Below, in pieces: positions 6,411 through 9,325 of a stretch of DNA of 9,325 nucleotides. Source of the DNA: Lysobacteraceae bacterium (GTDB taxonomy: Bacteria > Pseudomonadota > Gammaproteobacteria > Xanthomonadales > Wenzhouxiangellaceae); the NCBI GenBank assembly GCA_020201235.1, contig JAIVHD010000106.1:1-9325 (forward strand). The letters run 5' to 3'. Both the position numbers and the translations under genes were made by a program. Each line of letters opens with the position of its first letter. Position 1 is the first letter of the stretch. A model generated the notes under the pieces. That model ran no database searches. It was not told the origin of the DNA and saw nothing but the letters and a program-made list of their open reading frames with translations.

Positions 6411-7464
6411 ATGAATACCCTGCAATCGGTTCGGGGCATGCACGACATTCTGCCGTCCGACGTGGCCGTCTGGCAGTGGTTGGAGGATCGCCTTGCCGAG
6501 AGTCTTTCGAGCTATGGGTTTTCTGAAATCCGAATACCCATCGTTGAACGTAGCGAGCTTTTTACCCGCGCCATCGGTCAGGGTACCGATGTGGTCGAAA
6601 AAGAAATGTATGCCTTCGATGATCGCAACGGCGAGAGTCTTTGCCTGAGGCCGGAGGGCACGGCCGGCGTCGTCCGCGCGGCATTGCAGAACGGCCTGCT
6701 GAACCCGCCCGGTCTGAAGGTTTGGTATCGGGGTCCGATGTTTCGGCATGAGCGACCGCAGAAAGGTCGCCAGCGGCAGTTCCATCAGACCGGTGTCGAG
6801 GAGCAAGTCGCCCGAAACCCGCAAATTGCTGGCCAACGCACCGCACTTTCCCGACTATATTGGAGAAACGGCGCGAGAGCACTTCGGGCAAGTCACCCGG
6901 TTGCTCGACCATCTGGGAATTGCATGGACCCTGAATCCGGGATTGGTGCGCGGGCTGGATTACTATTGTCGGACGGTTTTTGAGTGGACCACCGATGCGC
7001 TCGGTGCCCAGGGTACGGTTTGCGCTGGCGGGCGCTATGACGATTTGGTCGAGATCCAGGGCGGCAAGTCGACGCCGGGGATCGGCTTCGCGCTGGGCAT
7101 GGAACGCCTGATCGAACTGCTTCGCCAGACGGGGCGAGAATTCGCCGACCTGCCGGATGTTTACTTGCTCGGCGCCGAGCCGGTCGCGGCGCGCCTGGCG
7201 TTGGCAGAATCCCTGCGCGATCGACAGCCCGGACTTCGACCAGTCGTCGATCTTCAGGGCGGCAGTTTCAAAGCCCAGTTCAAACGCGCCGACCGATCCG
7301 GCGCGGCGCTTGCCATCGTGCTTGGAGAGCAGGAGATAACCGACGGTACGGTGGTGGTCAAGGAAATGCTTGCCGATCGCTCGCAGCAGACCGTCGCTCA
7401 GCAAGATCTGGCCGATTGGCTGGCCAAGCGCTTCGATTTGGCCCGGCGAGCGGGCCTGAACTGA
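6411..7464 (+). pseudogene. hisS: Histidyl-tRNA synthetase, internal deletion plus frameshift
   Basis: HisRS charges tRNA-His. The ATG at 6411 is preceded by GGAG (6401-6404); an ATG at 6399 contains that ribosome site and is less likely. The first 130 codons match HisRS well: SVRGMHDILP, IGQGTDVVEKEMY, LRPEGTAG and the motif 2 segment MFRHERPQKGRQRQFHQ. At about 6800 similarity stops. It resumes in the next frame at 6802 (SKSPETRKLL), equivalent to E. coli residue 210, and runs to the normal end with RGLDYYCRTVFEW, GGRYDDLV, motif 3 GFALGMERL and the anticodon-binding domain. About 78 residues (E. coli 132-209, between motifs 2 and 3) are missing. The first frame ends in a TGA at 6981-6983. 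As written, no functional synthetase is made, yet the enzyme is essential, so an intact copy elsewhere or an assembly error is likely. Confidence 0.92.
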
Positions 7465-7507
7465 TTTATCATTCACTGTTCATTTAACTCTAATTCTGGA
7501 CGAACTC

Positions 7508-8164
7508 ATGGCCGTAGAGCTCTACGACGAACACGAACAAAGCGAACGAGTGCGCAAATGGTTGCGCGAAAACGGCTTTTCGATTGGGATGGGGATTGCT
7601 TTGGCACTGGCCGGGATTTTTGGCTGGAGGCAATGGCAGGATTACCAGTCTGGGCAGGTCGTGCTGGCCAACGAGTATTACACCACGATCCAGCGCGAGC
7701 TCGACGAGGGCCGTTCGGAGTCGGCGGTCGAACAGTTTGACGCCATGCGCGACGCGGTCGGCCAGCACGGCTATGTTGCGCTGGCCGGTATGCTGATTGC
7801 CGCAGATCATGTTGCCGCCGATCAGCCGGAACAGGCTGCGGCCACTTACCAGATCTTGCTGGATGCGGGGAAATGGAATTCGCTGGAGCCGCTGATCCGT
7901 GTACGCATGGCCCTCGTCGAGGCCGCCAGCGGCCAGAGCGAGCAAGGTCTGGCGCGTCTGCAGGGCGAGCCGGCCGTCGGCTATGAGGCGCTTTGGCATG
8001 AGACCCGGGGCGATCTTTTATTTGAACTGGGTCGGCTGAGCGAGGCGGTCGAGGCCTATGCCAGCGCGGCGGATCAGCTGCGCGGCGAGGGCAGTAGTTT
8101 CCGCACGGTCGAAATCAAACTTGACGCGGTTCGTTCGGCAATCGGCCAGACGGAGTCGACCTGA
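7508..8164 (+). CDS. yfgM: Tetratricopeptide-domain inner-membrane protein YfgM
   Basis: YfgM is an inner-membrane protein that in E. coli associates with the SecYEG translocon and the chaperone PpiD, handing over periplasmic proteins. The 218-aa product (E. coli 206) has a short charged cytoplasmic start (AVELYDEHEQSERVRKWLREN), a transmembrane helix at about residues 23-40 followed by the typical WRQWQDYQ, and a periplasmic TPR-like domain. It lies 43 nt after the hisS stop in an AT-rich gap that could hold a promoter, though none is clear. A ctgga precedes the ATG. Its TGA shares one base with the bamB ATG, so the pair is probably translationally coupled. Confidence 0.93.
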   Translation: MAVELYDEHEQSERVRKWLRENGFSIGMGIALALAGIFGWRQWQDYQSGQVVLANEYYTTIQRELDEGRSESAVEQFDAMRDAVGQHGYVALAGMLIAADHVAADQPEQAAATYQILLDAGKWNSLEPLIRVRMALVEAASGQSEQGLARLQGEPAVGYEALWHETRGDLLFELGRLSEAVEAYASAADQLRGEGSSFRTVEIKLDAVRSAIGQTEST

Positions 8165-9318
8165 TGAACGCGCTTCGTTCCGGTTGGGTGCTGCTGGCGG
8201 CTCTACTGATGACCGGCTGCAGTATTTTTTCGCAGAAGGACGCGGAACGTGACCCGATGGAACTGGTCGAATTCGACCCCTCGCTGCAGGTTCAACAGCT
8301 TTGGAGTACATCAGTCGGTTCCGGTTCGGGCAAAAGTGCGCCCGGCTTTAAGCCGTTTTATGCCGATGGCCAGGTCTGGGTTGCCGACTATAAGGGCCGC
8401 GTGCAAGCCGTCGATTCCGAAAGTGGCCGGATCGTCGTGCGTTTCGACACCGAGTTCAAATTATCCTCGGGCCCGGTGGTCATTGATGATCGGGTGCTGG
8501 TCGGCACCTTGAACGGCCAGTTGGTGGTGATCGACCGGGACGACGGTCACGTGATCTGGCGTGCGCAACTTTCTTCCGAGATTCTGGCCTCGCCAATACA
8601 ACGCGACGGCGTGATCGTGGTGCGCTGCATTGATGGCCGTGTTTTCGGGCTTAATGCAGAAACCGGGCTTAGACTGTGGGTTTATGATCGCAGCGTGCCG
8701 CTGTTGACCCTGCGAGGCAATTCGGATGTAGCGATTCGAGGCGGACAGATTTTTATCGGCCACGACGACGGCACGGTAACTGCTTTAAATCTGGCCAATG
8801 GCAATTTGCTTTGGGAACAGCGCGTCAGCGTCCCGGAAGGCCGAACGCAGCTCGATCGGCTGGCCGACATCGACGGCCCCATGTCGATCGTTGGGCTCGA
8901 CCTGTATGTGGTCACCCGGCACGGCCGGATGGCGTCGCTGGCGCTCGATTCGGGCCGCATCCTGTGGGTTAAGGACCTCGCTTCGCACTCGGGGCTGTCG
9001 ATCTCGCGGACACAGCTGGTGGCATCGGACTCGCGCGATGTCGTCTGGATGATCGATCGTCGCAGCGGTGCGACCGGCTGGAGCAATGAGCAGATGCTGC
9101 GGCGCAAGCTGACCCGACCCGTGTTTCACGCTGGATTTGTTGCGGTCGGCGACAGCCTCGGATATGTGCATTGGCTCAATCCGGACACCGGCGAATTTGT
9201 CGCGCGTGAGCGCGGCTCGAAAGATGCACTGACCGCGCCGCTGGTGGTCGGAAACATGTTGTACCTGCTGGATACGGAAGGCAGGCTATCGGCCTGGCGG
9301 GCCGGCGGCGCCGGTTGA
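8164..9318 (+). CDS. bamB: Outer membrane protein assembly factor BamB
   Basis: Lipoprotein subunit of the BAM complex, which inserts beta-barrel proteins into the outer membrane. The 384-aa product is full length for the family. It has a signal peptide with lipobox LMTGC (Cys19) and then repeated PQQ-like beta-propeller blades, such as DGTVTALNLANGNLLW and MASLALDSGRILW. The motif VPLLTLRG at residues 178-185 corresponds to the loop that contacts BamA in E. coli. The ATG overlaps the yfgM stop. der would be expected next, but the window ends 7 bases after the stop. Confidence 0.96.
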   Translation: MNALRSGWVLLAALLMTGCSIFSQKDAERDPMELVEFDPSLQVQQLWSTSVGSGSGKSAPGFKPFYADGQVWVADYKGRVQAVDSESGRIVVRFDTEFKLSSGPVVIDDRVLVGTLNGQLVVIDRDDGHVIWRAQLSSEILASPIQRDGVIVVRCIDGRVFGLNAETGLRLWVYDRSVPLLTLRGNSDVAIRGGQIFIGHDDGTVTALNLANGNLLWEQRVSVPEGRTQLDRLADIDGPMSIVGLDLYVVTRHGRMASLALDSGRILWVKDLASHSGLSISRTQLVASDSRDVVWMIDRRSGATGWSNEQMLRRKLTRPVFHAGFVAVGDSLGYVHWLNPDTGEFVARERGSKDALTAPLVVGNMLYLLDTEGRLSAWRAGGAG

Positions 9319-9325
9319 CCGCGAA

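Noticed and set aside
6795..6805. Programmed ribosomal frameshift in hisS
   Set aside because: A frameshift alone would not explain about 78 missing conserved residues, and no slippery sequence is present.
6562..7476. Minus-strand ORF of 304 codons opposite hisS
   Set aside because: It is fully antisense to clear HisRS sequence, shows no recognisable domain, and is explained by codon bias in GC-rich DNA.

Overview
The window reads as a chromosomal housekeeping segment of a GC-rich gammaproteobacterium. The order ndk, rlmN, pilW/pilF, rodZ, hisS, yfgM, bamB is the classic gammaproteobacterial arrangement as in Pseudomonas. The pilotin-type pilW gene between rlmN and rodZ points to a type IV pilus-bearing lineage rather than the enterics. 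The exact genus cannot be fixed from the sequence alone.

Layout. Positions 2-1702 hold the 3' part of a DeaD/CsdA-type DEAD-box RNA helicase with a repetitive lysine-rich tail. It converges with suhB on the minus strand (1954-2787). A roughly 200-bp intergenic region separates suhB from the divergent ndk. From ndk (2988) everything is on the plus strand: ndk, rlmN, pilW and rodZ are tightly packed with overlaps or very short gaps. A 376-bp non-coding stretch (6035-6410) follows, mostly occupied by a small inverted-repeat element. Then come hisS (disrupted), yfgM and bamB; yfgM and bamB overlap by one base. The genes serve RNA remodelling, nucleotide balance, rRNA/tRNA modification, pilus and cell-shape assembly, tRNA charging and outer-membrane biogenesis.

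The unusual aspect is missing DNA. rlmN keeps its frame but lacks about 88 residues, including the whole radical-SAM cysteine motif. hisS lacks about 78 residues, and its two halves are in different frames. ispG, normally between rodZ and hisS, is absent and a MITE-like repeat lies in its place. The trmJ/isc iron-sulfur block normally between suhB and ndk is also absent. Either this locus has undergone repeated deletion, perhaps linked to the repeat, or the assembly has lost sequence at several places. Read mapping would settle this first. I see no defence system, CRISPR array, tRNA, rRNA or autonomous transposase.
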